Origin: JBHELQ01 sp046262995
GTDB taxonomy: Bacteria; Actinomycetota; Thermoleophilia; Solirubrobacterales; Thermoleophilaceae
Length of the DNA stretch: 17,471 nt
Reading direction: 5' to 3'
Assembly (NCBI GenBank): GCA_046262995.1
Contig: JBHELQ010000093.1
Location: 1-17,471 of the forward strand
Each line of letters starts with the position of its first letter. Position 1 is the first letter of the stretch. Under the pieces are notes generated by a model that saw only the letters and a list, made by a program, of their open reading frames with translations, had not been told where the DNA came from and did not search any database. Positions 1 to 6,805 of the stretch are shown in pieces. Both the position numbers and the translations under genes were made by a program.

Positions 1-1908
1 GCCCGCCACGAAGCAGGCCCGGATCTCGCGCCCGACCTCGGTGCGGATCGGGATGTTCTGGAGGTTCGGGTTGGTGCTCGACAGGCGGCCCGTGGTCGTC
101 GCCGTCTGGTTGAAGGTCGTGCGCAGGCGGCCGTCGTCGCCGAGCAGCTCCGGCAACGCGTCGAGATACGTCGACTTGAGCTTCGACAGCTCGCGCCAGG
201 CCTCCACGGCCGGCACGATCGGGTGCTCGTCGCGGATCGCCTGCAACACGCGCGCGTCGGTGGAGAAGCCGGTCTTGCCGCGGCGCTTCTTCGACAGTCC
301 GAGCCTGTCGAACAGCACGGCGGCGAGCTGCTGCGGCGAGCCGATCGTGAACTCCTCGCCCGCGAGCTCCCAGACCTGGCGCTCGAGCGACCCGATCTCT
401 CCGTCGATCCGCACCGACATCACGCCCAGCCGCTCGACGTCCAGCCTGACCCCGGCGCGCTCCATCTCGATCAGCACGTCCACAAGCGGCAGCTCGACCT
501 CCTCGAAGAGCCGCAGCAGCCCGTCCTCCTCCAGTCGCTGGCGCTGGCGCTCGGCTAGAGCGCGCGTCACGGCGACCCGCTCGGCGGTGCCATCGGCTCC
601 CTCGACGTTCGCGGCCAGCCCCTCCTGCTCGGTCAGCTCGTGGAGCGGATAGGCGCGCGCCGCCGGGTCGATCAGGTACGCCGCCACCATCGTGTCGTGC
701 TCGAGCGGCGGCGCCTGGCATGGGTCGTCCGCGGTCGCGATCGACTTCCAGTCGTGAGCCACGACTGGGCGCTCGCCCCAGGCGAGCGTGACGGCGGCGA
801 GCGTCTCGGCCTCTCCCACAAGAACCTGGTGGCCGCCGGCCCAGGCGGCGAAGCGCAGCGGCTGGTCCCCCAGCTCGAGCTCGCCCTCGGGCGGCGCCGG
901 CCGCTCGGCCGCGAGCGTGGCCAGCTCGCCGCGGAGCGTGGCGAGCTCCGCCGGGGCGACGTGCCGTGCGCGCACCTCGATCTGCTCGGCCGGGCGCTCC
1001 GGCGGCGCCGCCGCGTCGCCCTCGCCCAGGGCCTCCTCGATCCGCCGCAGCGGCTCGCGCAGCTCGAACTCGCGGAAGAACTCGCGCAGCCGCGAGCGGT
1101 CGGGGTCGCGCGTGACCAGATGGTCCAGGTCGAGCTCCACGCCAATCTCGCGCTGCGCCGTGGCCAGGCTCTTCGAGACGCGCGCGTCCTCGGCGTGCTC
1201 GGTCAGGTTCTGCTTGCGCTTGGCGCCCGAGATGCCGTCGACGTTCGCGAGCACCCCCTCCAGGTCCCCGTACTCCTGCAACAGCTGGGAGGCGGTCTTC
1301 TCGCCGATCCCGGGAACGCCGGGAATGTTGTCCGAGGTGTCGCCCTTGAGGCCCACGAAGTCCGGGATCAGCTCGGGGGGGATGCCATAGCGATCGATCA
1401 CCGCCTGGCGGTCGTAGACCTTCGTCTCGGTGATCCCGCGGCTCGTGGCCATGACCTTCACATGGCCGTCGTCGATCAGCTGGAACAGGTCGCGGTCGCC
1501 GGTCACCACCATCACGTCGATGCCCCTGGCCGCCGCCCGGCCGGCGATCGAGGCGATCACGTCGTCCGCCTCGTAGCCGTCGACCTTCAGGTTCTCGTAG
1601 CCGAAGGCCTCGACCAGCGGCCGCATGTGGGGGAACTGCTCGGAGAGCAGGTCGGGCCTGGCCTTGCGCTGGGCCTTGTAGTCCTCGTACTCCACCTCGC
1701 GGCCCGACATTCCGGCGTCCCACACCACGAGCGTCGGCTTGACGCCGTAGTCGGTCACGATCTTCACGAGCATCGATGCGAAGCCGAAGATCGCGTTGGT
1801 CGGCTGGCCCTTCGAGGTGGCGATCGTCTCGGGCAGCGCGAAGAACGCGCGGTAGACCAGGCTGTTCCCGTCGATCAGGAACAGCTCGCGCGGCGAGGAC
1901 TCGGGCAC
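1..1908 (-). CDS. polA: DNA polymerase I, N-terminal 636 residues (3' end cut by window edge)
   Basis: Repair and Okazaki-fragment polymerase. The reverse strand reads open from 1908 to base 1. The 5'-3' exonuclease domain (about residues 8-290) has its metal-binding and DNA-binding signatures: LIDGNSLVYRAFF (D13), VVWDAG, YKAQRKARP, GYEADDVIAS, VTGDRDLFQLID and GLKGDTSDNIPGVPGIGEKTA-type helix-hairpin-helix (187-206). The 3'-5' exonuclease region (about 300-420) shows no DxE Exo I motif, so proofreading is probably absent, as in Taq and mycobacterial PolA. The polymerase domain begins near 430, and the fragment ends at TTTGRLSSTNPNLQNIP...FVAG, just before catalytic motif A; roughly 250-280 residues are missing. 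I chose GTG at 1908 because it puts D13 at the usual place and has TACGAT 6 nt upstream. An in-frame GTG at 1968 (GGAGG 12 nt upstream) would add 20 residues and overlap the divergent malic enzyme gene. Confidence 0.95.
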   Translation of the reverse strand, partial: MPESSPRELFLIDGNSLVYRAFFALPETIATSKGQPTNAIFGFASMLVKIVTDYGVKPTLVVWDAGMSGREVEYEDYKAQRKARPDLLSEQFPHMRPLVEAFGYENLKVDGYEADDVIASIAGRAAARGIDVMVVTGDRDLFQLIDDGHVKVMATSRGITETKVYDRQAVIDRYGIPPELIPDFVGLKGDTSDNIPGVPGIGEKTASQLLQEYGDLEGVLANVDGISGAKRKQNLTEHAEDARVSKSLATAQREIGVELDLDHLVTRDPDRSRLREFFREFELREPLRRIEEALGEGDAAAPPERPAEQIEVRARHVAPAELATLRGELATLAAERPAPPEGELELGDQPLRFAAWAGGHQVLVGEAETLAAVTLAWGERPVVAHDWKSIATADDPCQAPPLEHDTMVAAYLIDPAARAYPLHELTEQEGLAANVEGADGTAERVAVTRALAERQRQRLEEDGLLRLFEEVELPLVDVLIEMERAGVRLDVERLGVMSVRIDGEIGSLERQVWELAGEEFTIGSPQQLAAVLFDRLGLSKKRRGKTGFSTDARVLQAIRDEHPIVPAVEAWRELSKLKSTYLDALPELLGDDGRLRTTFNQTATTTGRLSSTNPNLQNIPIRTEVGREIRACFVAG

Positions 1909-1914
1909 GATCGG

Positions 1915-1920
1915 ATCGTA
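1915..1920 (-). promoter_or_regulatory. Putative -10 element of leaderless polA promoter
   Basis: The minus strand reads TACGAT, then CCGATC (6 nt), then the GTG start of polA. No Shine-Dalgarno lies at normal distance; a GGAGG at 1931-1935 is 22 nt upstream. A TAnnnT hexamer ending 6-7 nt before the start codon is the layout of leaderless actinobacterial promoters. No recognisable -35 box is seen. Confidence 0.45.
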
Positions 1921-1936
1921 GCCGTGGGCGCCTCCG

Positions 1937-1942
1937 TATCCT
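1937..1942 (+). promoter_or_regulatory. Putative -10 element of malic enzyme promoter
   Basis: The plus strand reads TATCCT, then TGGCGTC (7 nt), then CTG at 1950, the codon where the protein is expected to start. It lies back to back with the polA -10 element (1915-1920), so the two divergent promoters would fit within about 40 bp. No -35 box is seen. Confidence 0.4.
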
Positions 1943-1949
1943 TGGCGTC

Positions 1950-3395
1950 CTGGCCACTCCAAGCGCACAGTTCTCGCTCACCCTCCGTGTCGAGCTGCCC
2001 CGGCGCTCGGGGGGCGCGCTCGGAAAGGTCACCTCCGCCATCACCCGCGCCGGCGGCGCCATCGTGGCCGTCGACACGGTCGAGGCCGGCGGCGACGTGA
2101 CGCTGCGCGAGATCACCGCCGAGTGCTCGAGCGCGATCCACCGCGGCGAGGTGATCTCAGCCGTGCAGGCCGTGCGCGGAGCTCGGGTCGTGGAGATCAC
2201 CGACCGCACCTTCGAGATCCACCGCCGCGGCAAGATCCACACCGGCCTGAACCTGCCGCTGAAGACGCGCGAGGACCTGTCGATGGCCTATACGCCGGGC
2301 GTCGCGCGCGTCTGCGAGGCGATCGCGGCCAACAGGCAGAAGGCGTTCAAGTACACGATCAAGGCCAATACCGTCGCCGTGGTCACCGACGGCACGGCGG
2401 TGCTGGGCCTGGGCGACATCGGCCCCGAGGCGGCCATGCCCGTGATGGAGGGCAAGGCCATGCTGTTCAAGGAGTTCGCCGACGTCGACGCCTTCCCGAT
2501 CTGCCTGGCCTCGAAGGAGCCGGAGGAGATCATCGACACGGTCCGGATGATCGCCCCCAGCTTCGGCGGCATAAACCTCGAGGACATCTCCTCCCCGCGC
2601 TGCTTCGAGGTCGAGCAGCGGCTGGTGGAGGAGCTGGACATCCCGGTCTTCCACGACGACCAGCACGGCACTGCGATCGTCACCCTGGCGGCGCTGATCA
2701 ACGCCTGCCGGCTGACGGGGCGCCGGCTGGAGCAGTTGTCGGTCTGCATGGTCGGCGCCGGCGCCGCGGGGGTGGCGGTGGCCAAGATCCTGATGGGCTC
2801 GGGCGTCACCGACGTCGTGGCCTGCGACCGCTTCGGCGCCATCCACATCGGACGAGAGGACTACGAGCTCGGCTCGATGAACGCCCCCAAGGCCTGGCTG
2901 GCCGAGAACACGAACCCGGACCGCCGCGACGGCTCGCCTGCCGACGTGATCGAGGGCTCCGACCTGTTCATCGGCCTCTCGGGGCCGGGAATCATCTCGG
3001 CCCGCGACCTCGAGAAGATGAACCCCGAGCCGTTCGTCTTCGCGATGGCCAACCCGAACCCCGAGGTGCGCCCGGAGGAGGCGGCCCCCTATGTGCGGGT
3101 GATGGCCACGGGCCGCTCGGACTTCCCGAACCAGATCAACAACGTGCTCGCCTTCCCCGGCGTCTTCCGGGGGGCGCTGGACGTCCGCGCCGCCCAGATC
3201 ACCGAGGCGATGAAGCTGGCGGCCGCCCACGGCATCGCGAGCGTGGTCGAGGACGACGAGCTGGACGAGGACTACATCATCCCGAGCGTGTTCAACCGGG
3301 ACGTGAGCCAGGCCGTGGCGGAAGCCGTGGCCCAGGAGGCGAAGCGCACCGGCGCAAGCCGGGCGACGCGGCCCCCAGTCGCGATAGCGAAGTAG
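1950..3395 (+). CDS. Malic enzyme (malate dehydrogenase, oxaloacetate-decarboxylating) with N-terminal ACT domain
   Basis: Oxidatively decarboxylates malate to pyruvate and CO2, reducing NAD(P). From CTG at 1950 the protein is 481 aa. An ACT-type regulatory domain spans about residues 7-88 (FSLTLRVELPRRSGGALGKV onward). The small-type malic enzyme follows: catalytic Tyr114 in AYTPGVA, general-base region MEGKAMLFK (K169), metal ligands in EDI (211-212) and FHDDQHG (235-240), and a Rossmann GAGAAG (269-274) for the cofactor. I cannot tell NAD from NADP. The start is odd: the only in-frame ATG upstream is at 1776, which adds 58 Arg-rich residues antisense to polA. The next GTG (about 2063) would cut the ACT domain in half. 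CTG at 1950 gives MATPSAQFSL and sits 7 nt after a TATCCT hexamer. The stop is 4 nt before the next gene, so the two are probably cotranscribed. Confidence 0.93.
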   Translation: MATPSAQFSLTLRVELPRRSGGALGKVTSAITRAGGAIVAVDTVEAGGDVTLREITAECSSAIHRGEVISAVQAVRGARVVEITDRTFEIHRRGKIHTGLNLPLKTREDLSMAYTPGVARVCEAIAANRQKAFKYTIKANTVAVVTDGTAVLGLGDIGPEAAMPVMEGKAMLFKEFADVDAFPICLASKEPEEIIDTVRMIAPSFGGINLEDISSPRCFEVEQRLVEELDIPVFHDDQHGTAIVTLAALINACRLTGRRLEQLSVCMVGAGAAGVAVAKILMGSGVTDVVACDRFGAIHIGREDYELGSMNAPKAWLAENTNPDRRDGSPADVIEGSDLFIGLSGPGIISARDLEKMNPEPFVFAMANPNPEVRPEEAAPYVRVMATGRSDFPNQINNVLAFPGVFRGALDVRAAQITEAMKLAAAHGIASVVEDDELDEDYIIPSVFNRDVSQAVAEAVAQEAKRTGASRATRPPVAIAK

Positions 3396-3399
3396 CGGC

Positions 3400-4311
3400 A
3401 TGCGCGTCGCCGTGACTGGAGCAACCGGGATGATCGGGCGCGCGCTCGTGCGCGAGCTCATCGAGCGAGGCGACGACGTGACGGCGCTCTCGCGCGACGC
3501 CGACCGGGCGCGCGAGCGGCTCGGCGAGGTGCAGGCGTTCGCCTGGCCCGACCCCAAGTCCGCGCCACCGCCCGCCGAGGCGCTGCGCGGCCGAGACGCG
3601 GTGGTCAACATGCTCGGCGAGCCCATTGCCCAGCGCTGGACCGACTCGGCCAGGCGGGAGATCCTGGACTCACGCGTGCTGGGCACGCGCAACCTGATCG
3701 CCGGGATCGAGGCCCTGCCGGAGAACGAGCGGCCGCGCGTCCTCGTGTCGCAGTCCGGCAGCGGCTGGTACGGGGCGCGCGGCGACGAGCCCCTCGACGA
3801 GTCGGAGCCCGCCGCGGACGACTTCCCGGCCCGGGTGACCGCGGCCTGGGAGGCCGAGGCGGAGCGCGCGGAGGGACTCGGCCTGCGCGTCGTGCGGACG
3901 CGCGCCGGAGTGGTGCTGTCCGACTCCGGTGGCGCGCTCGAGAAGATGCTGCCGCCGTTCAAGCTCGGGGTAGGCGGTCCCGTGGCCGGTGGTCGCCAGT
4001 ACATCCCCTGGATTCACCTGGACGACGTGATCGGAGCCGTGCTGTTCTGCCTCGACACGGATGCCGCCACCGGGCCGGTCAACGTGTGCGCCCCGGAGCC
4101 GGTCACGAACCGGGAGCTCTCGAAGGCGCTCGGCCGCGCGCTCCGCCGCCCCGCCGTGCTGCCGGTCCCGGCGGCCGCCCTGAAGGCCCTCTACGGGGAG
4201 ATGGCGACGATCGTGCTGACGGGCGCGCGCATGGTGCCCCGCCGGCTGCAGGAGCTCGGCTACCGCTTCAGGCGCACGGACCTCGAGGAAGCGCTGCGGC
4301 TCGTCACCTGA
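3400..4311 (+). CDS. TIGR01777/YfcH-type NAD(P)-dependent SDR epimerase
   Basis: Extended short-chain dehydrogenase/reductase of 303 aa, the normal family length. The N-terminal dinucleotide fold has GATGMIGRAL (7-16), an SDR TGxxGxxG motif. The family's SGSGWYG sits at 119-125, with Tyr124 as likely catalytic tyrosine. The C-terminal DUF1731 segment (about 249-303) contains the family-typical PRRLQELGYRFR. The true substrate of this family is not well established; relatives are annotated as sugar nucleotide epimerases or cell-division inhibitor SulA-like proteins, the latter without strong support. The ATG lies 4 nt after the malic enzyme stop without a strong ribosome-binding site, which suggests translational coupling. 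Its 3' end overlaps the convergent lipoprotein gene by 8 bp. Confidence 0.9.
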   Translation: MRVAVTGATGMIGRALVRELIERGDDVTALSRDADRARERLGEVQAFAWPDPKSAPPPAEALRGRDAVVNMLGEPIAQRWTDSARREILDSRVLGTRNLIAGIEALPENERPRVLVSQSGSGWYGARGDEPLDESEPAADDFPARVTAAWEAEAERAEGLGLRVVRTRAGVVLSDSGGALEKMLPPFKLGVGGPVAGGRQYIPWIHLDDVIGAVLFCLDTDAATGPVNVCAPEPVTNRELSKALGRALRRPAVLPVPAAALKALYGEMATIVLTGARMVPRRLQELGYRFRRTDLEEALRLVT

Positions 4312-5494
4312 CGAGCCGCTCGAACACGAGCCTTCCCGCCCTGGGGCGATACTCGGCGAAGCCGGGCGCGGAGACGTCGCCCGAGCGCTCGATCCGGTAG
4401 TCCCCGATTGCTCCCCGCCGCCGCCGGGGGGCGAGCGCCGCCCGCACGACGCCGGCCCGCGTCGGCCTCTTGCCCTCCGCCTCGCGCGCGCGGATCGCGT
4501 CGAGCACGAGCCGCATGGACTCGTAGCCGTAGAGCGCCTCCGGCCGCCGCGCACTGGCGGGCAGCGCCCGCAGGAGGCGGCGGCCTCGGGCGGGATACGA
4601 AGTGGATGCCCGGAACGGGCTCAGGACCACGACCCGCCGGCCTGGGGACGCGGGCGACTGCGGGGCGTCCGGCGACAGCCCGCCGGAGCCCACCACGGGC
4701 ACGCCGGGGAGCGCGCGCTCGAGGGCCTCCAGCAGTGACGGGGTCCCGGGCGCCACCACGCCCGCGTGGACGATCGCGTCGGGCCGCCGCTCCGCGATCT
4801 TGCGCGCCAGCCCGGACACGGAGCTCGGGTTGCCGTTGAAGTCGTCGTCTCCGACCACGACCTTGCCGCGACGGGCGGCCAGGGCGACCGTCGTGCGCCC
4901 GAGCTCCTCGCCGTAGTTCCCGTCGTCTGTCAGGACGGCGATGCGCCGCGCGCGTTCGGACTCGTCCAGGTCGAGCAGCGCAGCGGCGACTCGCACGTCG
5001 TCCGGGACCAGCCGCAGGAACGTGCGGCCCGCTCGCGGGTAGTAGCGAATGGGCCCGCCGCGCTGCAGCTCGCCGGGCGGGGTCCGCGTGAGGCTGGCCA
5101 GGCCGTCTCCCGGCGAGAGCTCGAGCAGCCCCGCGGAGTTGGTGATCGGCACGGAGACCGCCGAGGCCCCGTAGCCGAGCTCGCCCAGGTAGGCGATCGC
5201 CGTCGGATCGTCCGTCGCGCGGCTCGCGTTTGCGCTCGTGCGTCCTGGGTCCCAGGGCCCCCCGCCCGGGCGCGCCGCGTCGAGCGGCACCAGGCGGACC
5301 CGGTAGCGCCCCACGCGCCCGGCCGCGTGGCCGAGGGCAAGGCGCTGGCCGGCCAGCACGGCTCGGGCGGCACCGGCGCCCACCCCGTGCATGGGGAGGC
5401 TCGAGTAGATCGTCAGGTCGCTGCCGCGGACCGGCCGCGAGCCCCCCGACGACCCCCCCAGGCAGCCGGCCAGGACCAGCGGCGGGAGCAGCAA
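4304..5494 (-). CDS. ABC-type branched-chain amino acid-like substrate-binding lipoprotein (orphan)
   Basis: A predicted secreted lipoprotein of 396 aa with a lipobox (LAGC, Cys11) directly after a short hydrophobic stretch. A Gly/Ser-rich linker and a type I periplasmic-binding fold of the LivJ/Peripla_BP_6 kind follow: LTIYSSLP at about 27-34, AYLGELGYGASAVSVPITNSAG, an IAVLTDDGNYGEELG second-lobe strand, and a C-terminal YGYESMRLVLDAI. No permease or ATPase gene is adjacent, so it may be a sensor or an orphan receptor; the ligand is unknown. The start is uncertain. TTG at 5494 is the only canonical start, but it leaves a signal peptide with no positive charge. The same frame is open upstream to a TAG at 5537-5535. 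Starting at GTC 5515 would add VRVLRVI, a proper basic n-region, exactly 6 nt after a TAGAAT hexamer. Confidence 0.83.
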   Translation of the reverse strand: MLLPPLVLAGCLGGSSGGSRPVRGSDLTIYSSLPMHGVGAGAARAVLAGQRLALGHAAGRVGRYRVRLVPLDAARPGGGPWDPGRTSANASRATDDPTAIAYLGELGYGASAVSVPITNSAGLLELSPGDGLASLTRTPPGELQRGGPIRYYPRAGRTFLRLVPDDVRVAAALLDLDESERARRIAVLTDDGNYGEELGRTTVALAARRGKVVVGDDDFNGNPSSVSGLARKIAERRPDAIVHAGVVAPGTPSLLEALERALPGVPVVGSGGLSPDAPQSPASPGRRVVVLSPFRASTSYPARGRRLLRALPASARRPEALYGYESMRLVLDAIRAREAEGKRPTRAGVVRAALAPRRRRGAIGDYRIERSGDVSAPGFAEYRPRAGRLVFERLVR

Positions 5495-5521
5495 TATGAC
5501 TCTGAGAACCCGGACGGGCCG

Positions 5522-5527
5522 ATTCTA
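5522..5527 (-). promoter_or_regulatory. Putative -10 element of lipoprotein promoter
   Basis: The minus strand reads TAGAAT, a five-of-six match to TATAAT, then CGGCCC (6 nt), then GTC at 5515. Transcription would begin near 5515. The mRNA would be leaderless if GTC initiates, or have a 5' leader of about 20 nt without a clear Shine-Dalgarno if TTG at 5494 is used. Confidence 0.45.
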
Positions 5528-5559
5528 GGCTCGCCCGGCCTGCCCACCGGGTCGCCGTC

Positions 5560-5565
5560 TATCGT
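5560..5565 (+). promoter_or_regulatory. Putative -10 element of leaderless phosphofructokinase promoter
   Basis: The plus strand reads TATCGT, then GCCCGCC (7 nt), then the GTG start at 5573. No Shine-Dalgarno precedes that GTG. This hexamer overlaps the alternative GTG at 5564, which argues for the 5573 start if the promoter is real. Confidence 0.45.
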
Positions 5566-5572
5566 GCCCGCC

Positions 5573-6604
5573 GTGCGCATCGGCGTGCTCACCGGAGGCG
5601 GCGACTGTCCAGGCCTGAACGCCGCCATCCGCGCGATAGTGCGCCGGGGGATCGACGGCCACGGACACCAGGTCGTCGGCTTCCGCGACGGCTGGCGAGG
5701 CCCGCTCGAGAGGGAGTACGAGGACCTCACGATCGAGAGCACCCGGGGCATCCTGCCCCGGGGCGGCACCATTCTTCGCAGCTCCCGCACCAACCCGTTC
5801 AAGCGCGACGACGGCCCGGCCGCGATCGGCGAGACGCTGCGGGAGCTGCGGCTGGACGGGCTGATCGCGATCGGCGGCGAGGACACGCTGGGCGCCGCCG
5901 CGCGCCTCCACGCGGAGCATGGGCTGCCGGTGATCGGCCTGCCGAAGACGATCGACAACGACCTGGGCGCCACCGATGTGACCTTCGGCTTCGACACCGC
6001 CGTGCAGGTGGCCACGGACGCCATCGACCGGCTCCACACCACCGCCGAGAGCCACAACCGCGTGATGGTGCTCGAGGTGATGGGGCGCCACGCCGGCTGG
6101 ATCACGCTCCACTCGGGGATCGCCGGCGGCGCCGACGTGATCCTCATCCCGGAGCACGAGTTCGACATCGAGGAGGTCTGCGGGCTGATCCGCAGGCGGC
6201 ACTCGCGCGGGCGCTTCTTCTCGATCGTGGTGGCGGCCGAGGGCGCCGCGCCCCGGGAGGGCACGATGGAGGTCGTGGGCGGCGAGCGCGACGAGTTCGG
6301 CCACGAGCGCCTGGGCGGCATCGGCCAGCGGCTGGAGCGCGAGATCGAGCAGCGCACGGGCTACGAGACGCGCGCCACGGTGCTCGGCCACATGCAGCGC
6401 GGCGGCACGCCCACCGCCTTCGACCGCGTGCTGGCCACGCGCGTCGGGATCGCCGCGATCGACGCCGCCGACGAGGGCCGCTGGGGCACGATGCCGGCGC
6501 TCCAGGGCCAGCGCATCCAGCTGGTCCCGCTGGGCGAGGCGGTCGAGACGCTCCGGACCGTGCCGGTCGAGGAGTACGCGGTGGCCGAGACGTTCTTCGG
6601 CTAG
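5573..6604 (+). CDS. 6-phosphofructokinase, predicted pyrophosphate-dependent
   Basis: Phosphorylates fructose 6-phosphate to the 1,6-bisphosphate in glycolysis, cytosolic. The protein is 343 aa from GTG at 5573. Motifs: TGGGDCPGLNAAIR (7-20), PRGGTILRSSR (62-72), IGGEDT (100-105), LPKTIDND (123-130, with catalytic Asp128 and Asp130), MGRHAGW (170-176), IPEHEFD (192-198) and LGHMQRGGTP (271-280). Asp104 in place of Gly, together with Lys125 (equivalent to E. coli position 124), is the residue pair of PPi-dependent enzymes such as that of Amycolatopsis methanolica. Actinobacterial ATP enzymes usually have Gly at 104. I therefore predict PPi use and reversibility. GTG at 5564 is an alternative start adding three residues. 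The stop codon shares CTAG with the convergent small membrane protein gene. Confidence 0.93.
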   Translation: MRIGVLTGGGDCPGLNAAIRAIVRRGIDGHGHQVVGFRDGWRGPLEREYEDLTIESTRGILPRGGTILRSSRTNPFKRDDGPAAIGETLRELRLDGLIAIGGEDTLGAAARLHAEHGLPVIGLPKTIDNDLGATDVTFGFDTAVQVATDAIDRLHTTAESHNRVMVLEVMGRHAGWITLHSGIAGGADVILIPEHEFDIEEVCGLIRRRHSRGRFFSIVVAAEGAAPREGTMEVVGGERDEFGHERLGGIGQRLEREIEQRTGYETRATVLGHMQRGGTPTAFDRVLATRVGIAAIDAADEGRWGTMPALQGQRIQLVPLGEAVETLRTVPVEEYAVAETFFG

Positions 6605-6804
6605 CGCTCGCCGGCGCCCTGCTCGGCGGCGCCCGCGACGTCGCGCCCAAGCAGCTGGTTCACGAACGGCATGATCAGGCGCACGGCCGCTGTCCCCAGG
6701 ACCAGCGCCACCGTGAGCATGAACGCGTCGAAGGCCTTGACGCCGAGCGACCAGGCGACGATCCACCAGACCAGTCCGACAGTGAGGGCGACCAGCACGG
6801 CCAT
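6601..6804 (-). CDS. Small two-helix membrane protein of unknown function
   Basis: A 67-residue protein with two hydrophobic segments, about residues 3-21 (LVALTVGLVWWIVAWSLG) and 27-46, separated by a short VKAFDAF loop and ending in a polar Ala/Gly/Glu tail. I do not recognise a family; it resembles many small actinobacterial inner-membrane proteins. The ATG at 6804 follows the TGA of the SnoaL-like gene with one base between, so it is very likely translated by coupling. An in-frame start at 6855 inside the upstream gene would add 17 polar residues and is less likely. Its TAG overlaps the phosphofructokinase TAG on the opposite strand. Confidence 0.7.
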   Translation of the reverse strand: MAVLVALTVGLVWWIVAWSLGVKAFDAFMLTVALVLGTAAVRLIMPFVNQLLGRDVAGAAEQGAGER

Positions 6805-6805
6805 C

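Noticed and set aside
1776..1949. N-terminal extension of the malic enzyme from ATG 1776
   Set aside because: The extra 58 residues are Arg/Ser-rich antisense of polA and do not resemble a domain.
1908..1968. Longer polA start at GTG 1968 with a GGAGG upstream
   Set aside because: It would place about 32 residues before the catalytic Asp, overlap the divergent malic enzyme start, and has a 12-nt spacer. It is kept only as an alternative.
2157..4004. A 615-codon minus-strand frame across malic enzyme and epimerase
   Set aside because: It is a shadow of two conserved plus-strand genes and has no family motif.
5525..6766. A 413-codon minus-strand frame opposite phosphofructokinase
   Set aside because: His/Arg/Ala-rich shadow translation antisense to a fully motif-supported enzyme.
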